Program-made: the position numbers and the translations under genes
Shown here: piece after piece, positions 1-9,585 of the stretch
How positions within the stretch are numbered: the first letter of the stretch is position 1
Layout of the letters: the number at the start of each line of letters is the position of its first letter
Source: Candidatus Aphodocola excrementigallinarum
Lineage (GTDB): Bacteria; Bacillota_I; Bacilli_A; RF39; UBA660
DNA: 38,432 nucleotides
Reading direction: 5' to 3'
Assembly (NCBI GenBank): GCA_018714855.1
Contig: DVMT01000028.1
Coordinates: 1-38,432, forward strand
Notes under the pieces: generated by a model
Database searches by the model: none
Seen by the model: only the letters and a program-made list of their open reading frames with translations
Told to the model about the DNA's origin: nothing

Positions 1-378
1 GGATATGATGATATAAGTGATTCTGATGATTCTAGTGATCAAAGTAAAATATCAGACGATACTTTAAAAACAGGTGATAATAGTACTAATTCTAATAATA
101 AAATTGAATCTGATGGTAATGATAAAAAAGATGATCAGTTAAATAAGGCTATTAATGATGTTATTGGTAATGATTCTTCTATATCTAACAATCAAAATAA
201 TGCTAACGCTAATGCAGTAGTTAATAACCAAACGTTAAATAACCAAAGTGTTAATAATGCCCCTTTAAATAATCAAAATAATGTAAATAACACATTGCCT
301 AATCAAAACGCAATTAATAATCAGATTTCTGAAAATATTATGTCAAATCCAGATGATGAAATAAATAATATGTTTTAA
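1..378 (+). CDS. C-terminal fragment of an Asn/Asp/Ser-rich low-complexity protein (5' truncated by window edge)
   Basis: Frame 1 is open from base 1 to TAA at 376-378; translates as GYDDISDSDDSSDQSK...NNQNNVNNTLPNQNAINNQ...NNMF. Confidence 0.6.
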   Translation, partial: GYDDISDSDDSSDQSKISDDTLKTGDNSTNSNNKIESDGNDKKDDQLNKAINDVIGNDSSISNNQNNANANAVVNNQTLNNQSVNNAPLNNQNNVNNTLPNQNAINNQISENIMSNPDDEINNMF

Positions 379-499
379 AAAGGCTTATAAAATAAGGCCT
401 TTTACTTTATTCTTTAAATTTGATAAAAAAATAGTGTTTAAATATGATATAATTTTGATATAATTAATTAGACTCCTTATGGAGTAAAAAGGAGGATTT

Positions 500-1327
500 A
501 TGACAATTAATAATGTATTAACGATTATAAAAGATATTATTGATGTATGTTTAGTATGGGCAGGACTATACTTTATTTTAAAGAGTATAAAAAATAATGT
601 TAAATTTACAATGTTGTTTAAGGGTATAATAATTATAATAATAATTAAACTGTTAAGCGACTTGTTTGATTTAACTGCTATTGGTCTACTTTTAGAGTAT
701 GTTGTTATGTGGGGACCACTTGCATTGGTAATTATTTTTCAACCAGAGATTCGTTCGGTATTAGAACAACTAGGTAGATCACAACTTCTTGGAAGACATA
801 AAGTTTTAACGATATCTGAAAGAGAAAGAATAGTATATGAAATAGGACTTGCTTTAGAGTACTTAAAAAAGCATCGTATTGGTGCCTTAATAGTTATTGA
901 AAGAGATAATTCTTTATCAGAATACATAGAACGTTCTAAAAAGTTATACGCTGAAATATCAAATGAATTATTAGTAGCAATATTCTTCCCTGATAATCCA
1001 CTTCATGACGGTGGTGTAATTATCCAAGGTGATAAGATAACGTCAGCGGGTGCAGTATTCCCAACAACCGTTGAAATGAAGTTTAGTAAAAGACTTGGAA
1101 CAAGGCATCGTGCTGCAATTGGTATAAGTGAGGAAACTGATGCAATAGCAATTATAGTTTCAGAAGAAACCGGAAGAATATCAATCGCTATCAATGGTGA
1201 TTTGAAATATAATTTATCAGTTGATGAAGCTAAAATGATTATACTAGATGAATTAAAGCCAAAGAAGACAGCGGAATTTGATTATGAAGTAGATGATAAA
1301 GATGAGGATGGTGAGGATAATGAGTAA
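500..1327 (+). CDS. cdaA: Diadenylate cyclase, membrane-anchored (DisA_N domain)
   Basis: N-terminal TM helices then FQPEIRSVLEQLGR, DNPLHDGGVII, RLGTRHRAAIGISEETDAIAIIVSEETGRIS, typical of CdaA; RBS aaaggagg. Confidence 0.95.
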   Translation: MTINNVLTIIKDIIDVCLVWAGLYFILKSIKNNVKFTMLFKGIIIIIIIKLLSDLFDLTAIGLLLEYVVMWGPLALVIIFQPEIRSVLEQLGRSQLLGRHKVLTISERERIVYEIGLALEYLKKHRIGALIVIERDNSLSEYIERSKKLYAEISNELLVAIFFPDNPLHDGGVIIQGDKITSAGAVFPTTVEMKFSKRLGTRHRAAIGISEETDAIAIIVSEETGRISIAINGDLKYNLSVDEAKMIILDELKPKKTAEFDYEVDDKDEDGEDNE

Positions 1328-2684
1328 GATATTTAAAGCCATTGGTCATTTGTTTAGAAAATTTGGTCATTTTATTGATAAAAAAATAATACTTCCAGTA
1401 ACTAAGTTTTTTGTTGGAATTTCAAATAAATTTAAAAATAATGGTAAAGGTTTTGAAAAAATTATAACTAAAAAGCCAGGCCTTATAATTGTTTCGTTAA
1501 TTGTTGCAATAGGTGTGTTTTTCTACGCTGACACAAGAACAACATCTTTAATTGAAACATCAGCCGAGGTTTTATATAACCAGCCAATTTCTGCAACGTA
1601 TAATGAAGAGGCTTATGTTGTAGAAGGACTACCTAAGACGGTTGACATAACTTTAATTGGTAGAAGATCTGACGTTTATTTAGCAAAGCAGTTACCTACC
1701 AATGATATAACGGTTGATTTAACTGGTTTAGAGCCAGGTGTTCATGAGGTTAATTTAAATTACAAAAAGGCATTAAGTTCGGTTGAGTATAAGCTTGATC
1801 CTTCGGTTGCAACAATCGTTATTTATGAAAAAGTATCAGAGGAAAAAGAATTAAATTATGAGGTTATAAATAAAGATAAGATAGATGCAAAACTTATGGT
1901 TGATGATGTTAAGTTAAGTACTGATCAGGTATATATAAAAGGAAAAGAAGCAACTTTAAATGAGGTTGCATCAGTAAAAGCCTTAATTGATCTTGAAAAT
2001 TTAGTAGATCCAAAAGTTGGTTCACAAGAGTTAAAAAACGTAAAACTAGTTGCATATGATAATAAGGGAAAGAAAGTTAACGTTGAAATAGTACCTTCTA
2101 ATGTTACTGCGACGGTTGAGATAACTTCTCCACAAAAAGAGGTTCCAATTAGGGTAATACCTGAAAATTATGATGATATAGTCTTTGGTAAGGCAATTAG
2201 TAATATTACAAGTGATGTTACTAACGTAACAATATACGGTAGTCAAGATAAACTAGATGACATTACTTATATTCCAGTTTATGTTGATGTAAGTGATTTA
2301 AGTGAGGATAAAAAATACTCTATTACAATAAAGAGACCAAGTGGTGTTCGTGCAATGAGTACTGATTCTGTAAATGTAACGGTTTCTTTAGGTAATGAGA
2401 CTACTAAAGAATTTGATGATATTTACCTTGAGTATGAAAATTTAGCGGACGGCTTAGTTGTTCAAGCTGTTGAACAAAACAGTACCACTGTTAAAGTAAG
2501 TGTTAAAGGTGTTCAAAATGTTCTTTCTAACATGGATCCTACAACGATAAAAGCATATGTAGATCTAGAAGGTTTAGGTGTTGGAGAACATGAGGTTCCA
2601 ATTTTAGTTGAAGGTCAAGACTTAAGAGCTAAATATTCTTCATTAACAACTAGGGTAACACTTAGAATTACTGAACAAAATTAA
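1320..2684 (+). CDS. cdaR: YbbR-domain protein, CdaA regulator
   Basis: Immediately downstream of and overlapping cdaA; single TM then repeated YbbR-like beta domains; ATG at 1320 is a better start than 1293. Confidence 0.85.
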   Translation: MSKIFKAIGHLFRKFGHFIDKKIILPVTKFFVGISNKFKNNGKGFEKIITKKPGLIIVSLIVAIGVFFYADTRTTSLIETSAEVLYNQPISATYNEEAYVVEGLPKTVDITLIGRRSDVYLAKQLPTNDITVDLTGLEPGVHEVNLNYKKALSSVEYKLDPSVATIVIYEKVSEEKELNYEVINKDKIDAKLMVDDVKLSTDQVYIKGKEATLNEVASVKALIDLENLVDPKVGSQELKNVKLVAYDNKGKKVNVEIVPSNVTATVEITSPQKEVPIRVIPENYDDIVFGKAISNITSDVTNVTIYGSQDKLDDITYIPVYVDVSDLSEDKKYSITIKRPSGVRAMSTDSVNVTVSLGNETTKEFDDIYLEYENLADGLVVQAVEQNSTTVKVSVKGVQNVLSNMDPTTIKAYVDLEGLGVGEHEVPILVEGQDLRAKYSSLTTRVTLRITEQN

Positions 2685-2703
2685 AAAATAGTATAAAATT
2701 AAG

Positions 2704-2732
2704 TTGACAAATGTACCAGTTTAAAGTAAAAT
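2704..2732 (+). promoter_or_regulatory. Promoter of rplM-rpsI: TTGACA-N17-TAAAAT
   Basis: TTGACA 2704-2709, TAAAAT 2727-2732, 17-nt spacer. Confidence 0.7.
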
Positions 2733-2739
2733 TTAAATT

Positions 2740-2803
2740 GGTACATTTTATAACCCACTTAAGTTTGTCTTGGGAAAACAAACTTACTTGAGGAAAGGAA
2801 AAT
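2740..2803 (+). ncRNA. Putative structured r-protein (L13-type) leader
   Basis: Leader between promoter and rplM with AAGTTTGT/ACAAACTT and CTTAAG/CTTGAG pairings; autoregulatory L13 leaders are known in Firmicutes. Confidence 0.4.
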
Positions 2804-2808
2804 AAAAT

Positions 2809-3237
2809 ATGACAACATTTATGGCAAATGCCGCAAACATTGAGCGTAAATGGTATGTTATTGATGCAAAAGGAAAACCATTAGGTAGAGTAGCATCTAA
2901 AGCTGCTTCTATGTTAAGAGGAAAACATAAAGCAACTTATACACCTCATGTTGATTGTGGTGATAACATAATCATTATTAACGCTAAAGAAGTAGTATTA
3001 ACGGGTGATAAGTTAAACAAAAAGATCTATTATAATCATAGTAGATATACTGGTGGATTACGTGAAAGAACAGCTAAGGAAATGCGTGAAAAATATCCAG
3101 TTGAAATGGTTGAAAGAGCTGTTAAAGGAATGCTTCCTAAAGGTAGATTAGGACGTCAAATGTATAAAAAATTATTTGTATATGAGGGTGCTGATCATAA
3201 GCATCAAGCTCAAAAACCAGAAATAGTGGAAGTTTAA
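2809..3237 (+). CDS. rplM: 50S ribosomal protein L13
   Basis: [52 protein letters not shown]. Confidence 0.97.
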   Translation: MTTFMANAANIERKWYVIDAKGKPLGRVASKAASMLRGKHKATYTPHVDCGDNIIIINAKEVVLTGDKLNKKIYYNHSRYTGGLRERTAKEMREKYPVEMVERAVKGMLPKGRLGRQMYKKLFVYEGADHKHQAQKPEIVEV

Positions 3238-3250
3238 GGAGGATATGTAA

Positions 3251-3664
3251 ATGGCTAAAACATTTATTGGTACTGGTCGTCGTAAACGTTCAATAGCACG
3301 TGTTAGAATGACTTCTGGTAAGGGAAAAATAACAATTAATGGAAGAGATGTAAATGAGTACCTTCCTTTTAAAACTTTGATTATGGATTTAACGCAACCT
3401 TTAGACGTAACTAAAACAAAAGATAAGTTTGATATTGATGTAACTGTTCACGGTGGCGGATTCTCAGGTCAAACAGGAGCAATTCGTTTAGGTATTACAA
3501 GAGCATTATTACAATATGATCAAAATACTGATCCAACATCAGATGCATCTTTTAGAAAGATTTTGAAACAAGCAGGATTTATAACTAGAGATGCAAGAAT
3601 AAAAGAACGTAAGAAATACGGTCTTAAAAAAGCACGTCGTGCACCACAATTTAGTAAACGTTAA
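3251..3664 (+). CDS. rpsI: 30S ribosomal protein S9
   Basis: [57 protein letters not shown]. Confidence 0.97.
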   Translation: MAKTFIGTGRRKRSIARVRMTSGKGKITINGRDVNEYLPFKTLIMDLTQPLDVTKTKDKFDIDVTVHGGGFSGQTGAIRLGITRALLQYDQNTDPTSDASFRKILKQAGFITRDARIKERKKYGLKKARRAPQFSKR

Positions 3665-3673
3665 TATTGCAAT

Positions 3674-3699
3674 AAAGTCAGGTGTATCCTGGCTTTTTT
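3674..3699 (+). terminator. Rho-independent terminator after rpsI
   Basis: AAAGTCAGG-tgtat-CCTGGCTTTTTT. Confidence 0.8.
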
Positions 3700-3837
3700 A
3701 AATGTTTTAAATTTTGACATATTTTATACAATGACATATTTTATTATTTTTATAGTCCCTAAGAAAAGACATATTTTAACATTATTTAATAAACTTTTGT
3801 TGAATTATATGTTATAATTTAAAATAGGTGATGCTAG

Positions 3838-4770
3838 GTGAAAACAAAAGAGTTTAAAACCTTAGATGAACAAGTTGAAATATTAAAGAATAAAGGGTTG
3901 ACGATAAACGACGTTGATAAGACAAAGTCATTATTATTAAGAGAAAACTATTTCTTTATCAATGGATACAGACATGTATTTTTAAAAAGTGATAAACAAA
4001 GAGTTTTTATAAAAGGTTCAACTTTTGATGAGTTATATGCTGTATTTCAATTTGATAGAAGTTTTAGGAACGTTTTGTTTAAAAATTTATTAATCGTTGA
4101 AAATAATTTAAAATCAATAATATCATACAGATTGTCGAAAAAATATGGTATTAGAGAAAAGGATTATTTGAAACCCTCTAATTTCTCTCAGGACATAAAG
4201 AAGGTAAGACAGGTTAATGATGTTTTAAATAAAATTAAAAGACAGATAAAACTAAATGGAAGACAACATAGTGCAACACTGCATTACTTAAGTAATTATG
4301 GTTATGTTCCTTTATGGATACTTGTTAAACTTTTGTCTTTTGGAATGATTAATGAATTATATTCCATACTAAAACCAGAAGATAAATTATCGGTTGCTGA
4401 GTATTATAATTTGGATGTTGAAACTTTAGGCATTTATATTTCTCTTTTATCAAATTATAGAAATTTATGTGCACATGAGGACATTGTCTACGAACATCGT
4501 ACCCAAAAAGAAATACCCGATACAAGGTATCATAGGGAACTTGATATACCGATGATGAATGATGAATATATATATGGTAAGAATGATATATTTGCGGTTG
4601 TAATAATGTTAAAATACATGTTAACTGAAAGTGATTTTACTGATTTCGTAAATGAGGTTAGCTATGATCTTAGTTTACTAGATGGTAGAGTTTCTTCAGT
4701 ACCACAAAGTAAAATATTAGATAGAATGGGATTTCCAGAAAATTGGGAAGAAATATCAAAGATTAAATAA
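3838..4770 (+). CDS. Abi family protein (Abi_2/AbiD-AbiF-like)
   Basis: LLLRENYFFINGYRHVF, FDELYAVFQFDRSFRNVLF, GYVPLWILVKLLSFGMINELY and C-terminal RNLCAH (Rx4H, HEPN-like); GTG start. Confidence 0.8.
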   Translation: MKTKEFKTLDEQVEILKNKGLTINDVDKTKSLLLRENYFFINGYRHVFLKSDKQRVFIKGSTFDELYAVFQFDRSFRNVLFKNLLIVENNLKSIISYRLSKKYGIREKDYLKPSNFSQDIKKVRQVNDVLNKIKRQIKLNGRQHSATLHYLSNYGYVPLWILVKLLSFGMINELYSILKPEDKLSVAEYYNLDVETLGIYISLLSNYRNLCAHEDIVYEHRTQKEIPDTRYHRELDIPMMNDEYIYGKNDIFAVVIMLKYMLTESDFTDFVNEVSYDLSLLDGRVSSVPQSKILDRMGFPENWEEISKIK

Positions 4771-4784
4771 GGAGGCAATGGTTT

Positions 4785-5927
4785 ATGGATAAAATTGAGT
4801 TAGTGGATTCTAATAAACCAAACAAAAAAAATAATAAATTTAGCAAGAACGTAAAATTTATATTAATAATTATCATTGCTTTTGCCCTTGGAGTTGGACT
4901 TATGTACTGGTATAGTGTTACTAATCCAAAAATAATAACTAAAAACAGGACCGTATCAGAAACAAAGGTAACCGAAGAGGCAATGGAAGATGCTATTGAT
5001 AAAGTTTATGATTCTGTTTTATGCATTGAAGTTATGTCTGGTGATGGAACTGTTTTAAGTACTGGTACTGGATTTGTATATGATAAAGACGATAAATACG
5101 GCTATGTTTTAACCAATGCACACGTTGTATCAGGTGGAAGTAACATAGAGGGTGTTTTATCTAATAATAACATGGTTGAATTAACTCTATTAGGCTCTGA
5201 TACTTACACTGACTTAGCGGTACTTAGAATGGATGTCAAAGATGTTTTACAAGTTGCAAGTATTGGTTCAAGTAGTAATATAGAAATTGGTAATACCGTA
5301 TTTACAGTAGGTTCTCCAATGGGTGCAACTTATGCTGGTACCGTAACAAAAGGAATTCTATCTGGTAAAGATAGATTAATTGAAACAAGTACTTCTAATG
5401 GTCTTTCAAACGATTCTTATATTGTTAAAGTTTTACAAACAGATGCTGCAATAAGCCCTGGTAATAGTGGTGGACCTTTAGTTGATTTAGCAGGTGATGT
5501 AATAGGTATTACTTCTTTAAAACTTGTTGATGAAGAAGTAGAAGGTATGGGGTTTGCAATTCCAATTGAAGATGCAATGAACTACGTTGATTATCTAGAA
5601 CAAGGACAATCAATTCAAAGACCAGTTATGGGAGTTTCGGTAATAGATTTAACTAATCCATACGTTTTATATAGATATAATATAAACGTTCCTGATAACG
5701 TTGATAGTGGTATTTATTTAGTTGAGGTAAATAGTGGATATCCTGCAAGTGAAGCTGGATTAAGAGCAGGAGACATAGTAACTGCTATTAATGGTGAGAA
5801 AGTAACTACATCAGCCGAATTCAAATATGAATTATATAAATACTCTATTGGCGATAGTGTTGAGGTAACATACTATAGAGATGGAAAAGAAGCTAAAACA
5901 AGAGTAAAACTAGATAAAGCAAGCTAA
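4785..5927 (+). CDS. HtrA/DegP-type trypsin-like serine protease with PDZ domain
   Basis: TM anchor; TNAHVV, TDLAVLRM, ISPGNSGGPLVD; PDZ region YPASEAGLRAGDIVTAINGEKV. Confidence 0.93.
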   Translation: MDKIELVDSNKPNKKNNKFSKNVKFILIIIIAFALGVGLMYWYSVTNPKIITKNRTVSETKVTEEAMEDAIDKVYDSVLCIEVMSGDGTVLSTGTGFVYDKDDKYGYVLTNAHVVSGGSNIEGVLSNNNMVELTLLGSDTYTDLAVLRMDVKDVLQVASIGSSSNIEIGNTVFTVGSPMGATYAGTVTKGILSGKDRLIETSTSNGLSNDSYIVKVLQTDAAISPGNSGGPLVDLAGDVIGITSLKLVDEEVEGMGFAIPIEDAMNYVDYLEQGQSIQRPVMGVSVIDLTNPYVLYRYNINVPDNVDSGIYLVEVNSGYPASEAGLRAGDIVTAINGEKVTTSAEFKYELYKYSIGDSVEVTYYRDGKEAKTRVKLDKAS

Positions 5928-6002
5928 GAGAAACGATTGTTTCTCTTTTTATGTGTCATTTGTTTAAGGGCTTTCATACAATACTTTGAAGGAAGTGATA
6001 AT

Positions 6003-7394
6003 ATGGTTATAGTGGATGCTGGGCACGGTGGCACAGATCCAGGTGCATCTAGTGGTGATATAATTGAAAAAGAATATACTTTAAAGATTTCAAATTACAT
6101 GTATAACAGGTTTAAAGAGCTTGGAATACCAACGTTTATTACAAGAACAACTGATACTACTTTGAATCCAACTGATAGAATAAATACAATAACCCCTTAT
6201 GTTACAAGTAGTGATGACATAGTTATTTCTAATCACTTAAACGCCGGTGGTGGCGATGGCGCAGAGGTTGTATACGCCTTAAGAAATGATGATACTTTAG
6301 CTAAAAGTATATTAGATAATATTGAAGCAACAGGTCAAAACATAAGAAAATGGTATCAAAGAAAATTACCATCTAACTCATCAAAAGATTATTATTATAT
6401 AATAAGAAATACATCTCCAGCAGAATCTGTTTTAGTTGAGTATGCGTTTTTAGATTCTACTAAGGATGATAGAAATCAAATAAAAAATGATTGGGAAAAA
6501 TGGGCTGAGGCAGTTGTTAAAGCGGTTGCTGAATATAAAGGATATAATTATGTGGCACCAGGAGGTAACACGGTAAATGATACTTATACAGTGCAAAAGG
6601 GAGATAGCTTGTGGAGTATTGCAAAAAGGTTTAACGTTGGGGTTGATGAGATAAAAAGTGCTAATAACTTAACTTCTAATTTAATAAATGTTGGACAAAA
6701 GTTAGTGATACCAGGAGCTGCACCATCTGATCAAACAAACGTAACTTACGTGGTTCAAAAAGGAGACAGTTTATGGTCTATTGCAAATGCTAATAACACT
6801 ACGGTTGATGAAATTGCAAACCTAAATGATTTAGATACAAATACTATTTATGTAGGACAAATTCTACAAATTCCAAATTCTGGTGATTTACAGGAAAACC
6901 CAAGTTCTACCAGTGATACAGTTTATGTTGTAAAAAGTGGCGATACTTTGTATTCAATAGCACTTAGATATGATACTACGCCTAACGCAATAATTAATAA
7001 AAATAATTTAACAAGCTCAGTTTTAACTATTGGACAACAACTTATAATACCATCTGATCCTGAAAGTACTGGTGAAGATGATATAACAACTAATAACACT
7101 TATGTAGTTCAAAATGGTGATTCGTTATATTCGATTTCTAGAATGTATGGCATATCAGTAGATGATATTAAAAATGCTAATAATTTAACAAGTAACATTC
7201 TAACAATTGGTCAGGTTTTAACAATACCGACTGATGAGGTTAGTTCTAATACGTCTAATTTGTACGTAGTTCAAAAAGGGGATAGTCTTTGGAGTATTGC
7301 AAATAGATTTGGGGTTAGTATAAATCAAATTAGAATGATGAATAATTTAAACAGTGATATTTTAAATATTGGTCAAACCTTAATTATTCCATAA
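6003..7394 (+). CDS. N-acetylmuramoyl-L-alanine amidase (Amidase_3) with five LysM repeats
   Basis: VDAGHGGTDPGA, EKEYTLKIS, ISNHLNAG, VEYAFLD; five YVVQKGDSLWSIA-type LysM repeats; ATG 6003 preceded by GGAAG. Confidence 0.92.
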   Translation: MVIVDAGHGGTDPGASSGDIIEKEYTLKISNYMYNRFKELGIPTFITRTTDTTLNPTDRINTITPYVTSSDDIVISNHLNAGGGDGAEVVYALRNDDTLAKSILDNIEATGQNIRKWYQRKLPSNSSKDYYYIIRNTSPAESVLVEYAFLDSTKDDRNQIKNDWEKWAEAVVKAVAEYKGYNYVAPGGNTVNDTYTVQKGDSLWSIAKRFNVGVDEIKSANNLTSNLINVGQKLVIPGAAPSDQTNVTYVVQKGDSLWSIANANNTTVDEIANLNDLDTNTIYVGQILQIPNSGDLQENPSSTSDTVYVVKSGDTLYSIALRYDTTPNAIINKNNLTSSVLTIGQQLIIPSDPESTGEDDITTNNTYVVQNGDSLYSISRMYGISVDDIKNANNLTSNILTIGQVLTIPTDEVSSNTSNLYVVQKGDSLWSIANRFGVSINQIRMMNNLNSDILNIGQTLIIP

Positions 7395-7426
7395 AAAAAA
7401 CTTATCAAGAAAAGATAAGTTTTTTT
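7394..7426. terminator. Bidirectional terminator between convergent genes
   Basis: AAAAAACTTATC-aagaaaa-GATAAGTTTTTT. Confidence 0.8.
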
Positions 7427-7850
7427 AATGTAATTCTTTACATACACCACTAGCGGGCTCGTAAAAACAGTGATTTTTATATCTTCCTGCGTTTGCTTGA
7501 TTATACCAAGTGGCCTGGCAACTATTTCCAGAACCCGGTGCATAAAACCATAAAGCGTTGGTAGCTGGATGAAAATATTCTCCTCTTATAACTCTTTTGG
7601 CTAAGTTTTTTTCAGCAGTTGTTGAGGAACTTTGAAAAAGAGCGCTGTTTATTCCAGAAAATCCACCTGGTGATTGATATACCATATCTTCAATCGAGCG
7701 TATGTTTTTAAAATCTAGGCAGTTAGCTATCACACGGTTAATACCTACGTTACCAACCATAAGCATTCCAAGGTTTCCTTCTCCTAAGGCCTCCGCTCGC
7801 ATTAGTCTTGCAAGTAAATCAAGCTCTTTATCTGTATATTTAACAATCAT
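7425..7850 (-). CDS. SleB-like cell wall hydrolase (Hydrolase_2)
   Basis: LLARLMRAEALGEGNLGMLMVGNVGINRV..ALWFYAPGSGNSCQATWYNQANAGRYKNHCFY. Confidence 0.85.
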   Translation of the reverse strand: MIVKYTDKELDLLARLMRAEALGEGNLGMLMVGNVGINRVIANCLDFKNIRSIEDMVYQSPGGFSGINSALFQSSSTTAEKNLAKRVIRGEYFHPATNALWFYAPGSGNSCQATWYNQANAGRYKNHCFYEPASGVCKELH

Positions 7851-7890
7851 TTCGTATCACCTAATTTATTATATGCAATATAATTTATGG

Positions 7891-8091
7891 TTAATCGTTT
7901 TGTTTTTCTGTGGTAACAACTTTTTTATTATCGTCGTTATTTTTATTTTCTTCGTTATTTTTTTCTATTACTGACATAACAACCGATATTGCTAAAAAGG
8001 TAATACCTAAAATTATAAACACAACATCTCTTGTTATTCTTGATTTTAATTTCTTTTTTTTAGCTTCTTCTACTTGTTTATCAAAAGTCAT
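7891..8091 (-). CDS. Small single-TM protein, unknown function
   Basis: 66 aa; N-terminal charged, VVFIILGITFLAISVVMSVI TM; RBS-like gaggtg upstream. Confidence 0.5.
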   Translation of the reverse strand: MTFDKQVEEAKKKKLKSRITRDVVFIILGITFLAISVVMSVIEKNNEENKNNDDNKKVVTTEKQND

Positions 8092-8145
8092 GATTTCACC
8101 TCATTATTTATATAATAACATAAATAATGATTAAAAAATATTAAA

Positions 8146-9504
8146 TTAAGCTGGTACTAACAATTTTTGCCCTATTTGAAGGGTATTAGATGAAAGGTTA
8201 TTTAACTTTTTAATTTCATCAACGGTAGTGTTATAGTTGTTTGCAATAAGCCATAAGCTATCTCCTTTTTTAACCGTATACGTAGTATATTTGCTTGTTG
8301 TTGGTATGATTAATGTTTGCCCTATTTGAAGGGTGTTAGAAGATAAGTTATTGGCACTTTTTATTGCGTCTACCGTTGTGTCATAGGTGTTTGCAAGCTT
8401 CCATAAACTGTCTCCTTTTTTAACCGTGTAAGTAATTTGGTTAGCACCAGATGTTGTATTATTTCCAGGAAGTATTAACACTTGTCCGATGGATAATAAA
8501 TTAGATGATAAGTTATTTAAACGTTTTAACTCATTAACGGTAGTGTTATAATTGTTTGCAATAAGCCACAAACTATCTCCTTTTTTTACTACGTATGTGT
8601 TTTTGTTTTCGTTTGCATTTTGATCACTACTAGTTGGTAATTTTAGTACTTGCCCAATTGATAAAAGATTGGAAGACAAATTGTTAATTCTTTTTAGTTC
8701 ATCAACGGTAGTATTATATTTATTTGCAATAAGCCATAGGCTATCACCACTTTTAACCGTATAAGTATTTTGATTATCTTCATTATTATTTTCACTGTTA
8801 CTAGTTGGTAATTTTAAAAGTTGTCCTATTTGAAGGGTGTTAGATGATAAATTGTTTAACGATTTTAAATTACTTACAGTGGTGTTATACTTACTTGCAA
8901 TAGACCAAAGACTATCTCCAGACTTAACGATGTAATATCCTTCTAAGTTTTCTGGAAGATAAGTTATGTTAGCATACTCTGCGATAGCTTTTACCACTGC
9001 TTCTGCAAGAACGTTTTTGTTTTCCTTTAAAAAGTTAGCATCATCACTATTAGATATATTTCCATAATCGATTACGATTGTTTGATTGTTTTTAGTATTT
9101 CTAATTAAATAATCATCATCAAGAGCGGTATCTTCTTCGTTTCTTAACTGGTAATATTTAAGAACAGTTGCTCCTACGCTTTCTAAGTCTTCAGCTATTT
9201 CAGATGCTAACCTACTATTATTTCTAAGTGCGTACATTATCTCTATTCCAGCATCACCAGTATTTCTTAACCTATTTGAAATTACTATTATGTTATTTCC
9301 ATTTCCATATCTTTCTTTTATTATGTTTACTTTTTCTTCATCAGTTAAACTATTATTTTCACTTCTTACTAAAAAACTTTCTATTCCAAGATTATTTAAT
9401 CTATCATTTATGTATTTTGCTATATCAAAAGTATAGTCATTTTCCGTTATTCCGTTAGAAGAAAAATTATTATTTGATGCATCAACTGCAACTTTATATG
9501 CCAT
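8146..9504 (-). CDS. LysM-repeat protein with degenerate Amidase_3-like domain
   Basis: N-terminal domain is a paralog of 6003-7394 but lacks several catalytic residues; five LysM repeats. Confidence 0.85.
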   Translation of the reverse strand: MAYKVAVDASNNNFSSNGITENDYTFDIAKYINDRLNNLGIESFLVRSENNSLTDEEKVNIIKERYGNGNNIIVISNRLRNTGDAGIEIMYALRNNSRLASEIAEDLESVGATVLKYYQLRNEEDTALDDDYLIRNTKNNQTIVIDYGNISNSDDANFLKENKNVLAEAVVKAIAEYANITYLPENLEGYYIVKSGDSLWSIASKYNTTVSNLKSLNNLSSNTLQIGQLLKLPTSNSENNNEDNQNTYTVKSGDSLWLIANKYNTTVDELKRINNLSSNLLSIGQVLKLPTSSDQNANENKNTYVVKKGDSLWLIANNYNTTVNELKRLNNLSSNLLSIGQVLILPGNNTTSGANQITYTVKKGDSLWKLANTYDTTVDAIKSANNLSSNTLQIGQTLIIPTTSKYTTYTVKKGDSLWLIANNYNTTVDEIKKLNNLSSNTLQIGQKLLVPA

Positions 9505-9585
9505 AAAATCAGTCCTTTCTTAAAATAATTTTATGTAAATATTTATGAAATAAAACAAATATACATTAGTAAGGAGGTTAAAATT

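Noticed and set aside
1-378. N-rich region as a prion-like or novel repeat protein
   Set aside because: Only the C-terminal fragment is visible; low-complexity Asn-rich tails are common in AT-rich genomes.
6585-7394. Repeat array at the 3' end of the amidase gene
   Set aside because: Also LysM coding repeats.
7702-8134. Plus-strand ORFs opposite 7425-8091
   Set aside because: Antisense to better supported minus-strand genes; hydrophobic low-complexity translations of AT-rich DNA.
8146-8940. Tandem DNA repeats in LysM region
   Set aside because: Explained by repeated LysM coding modules, not a CRISPR array or satellite.
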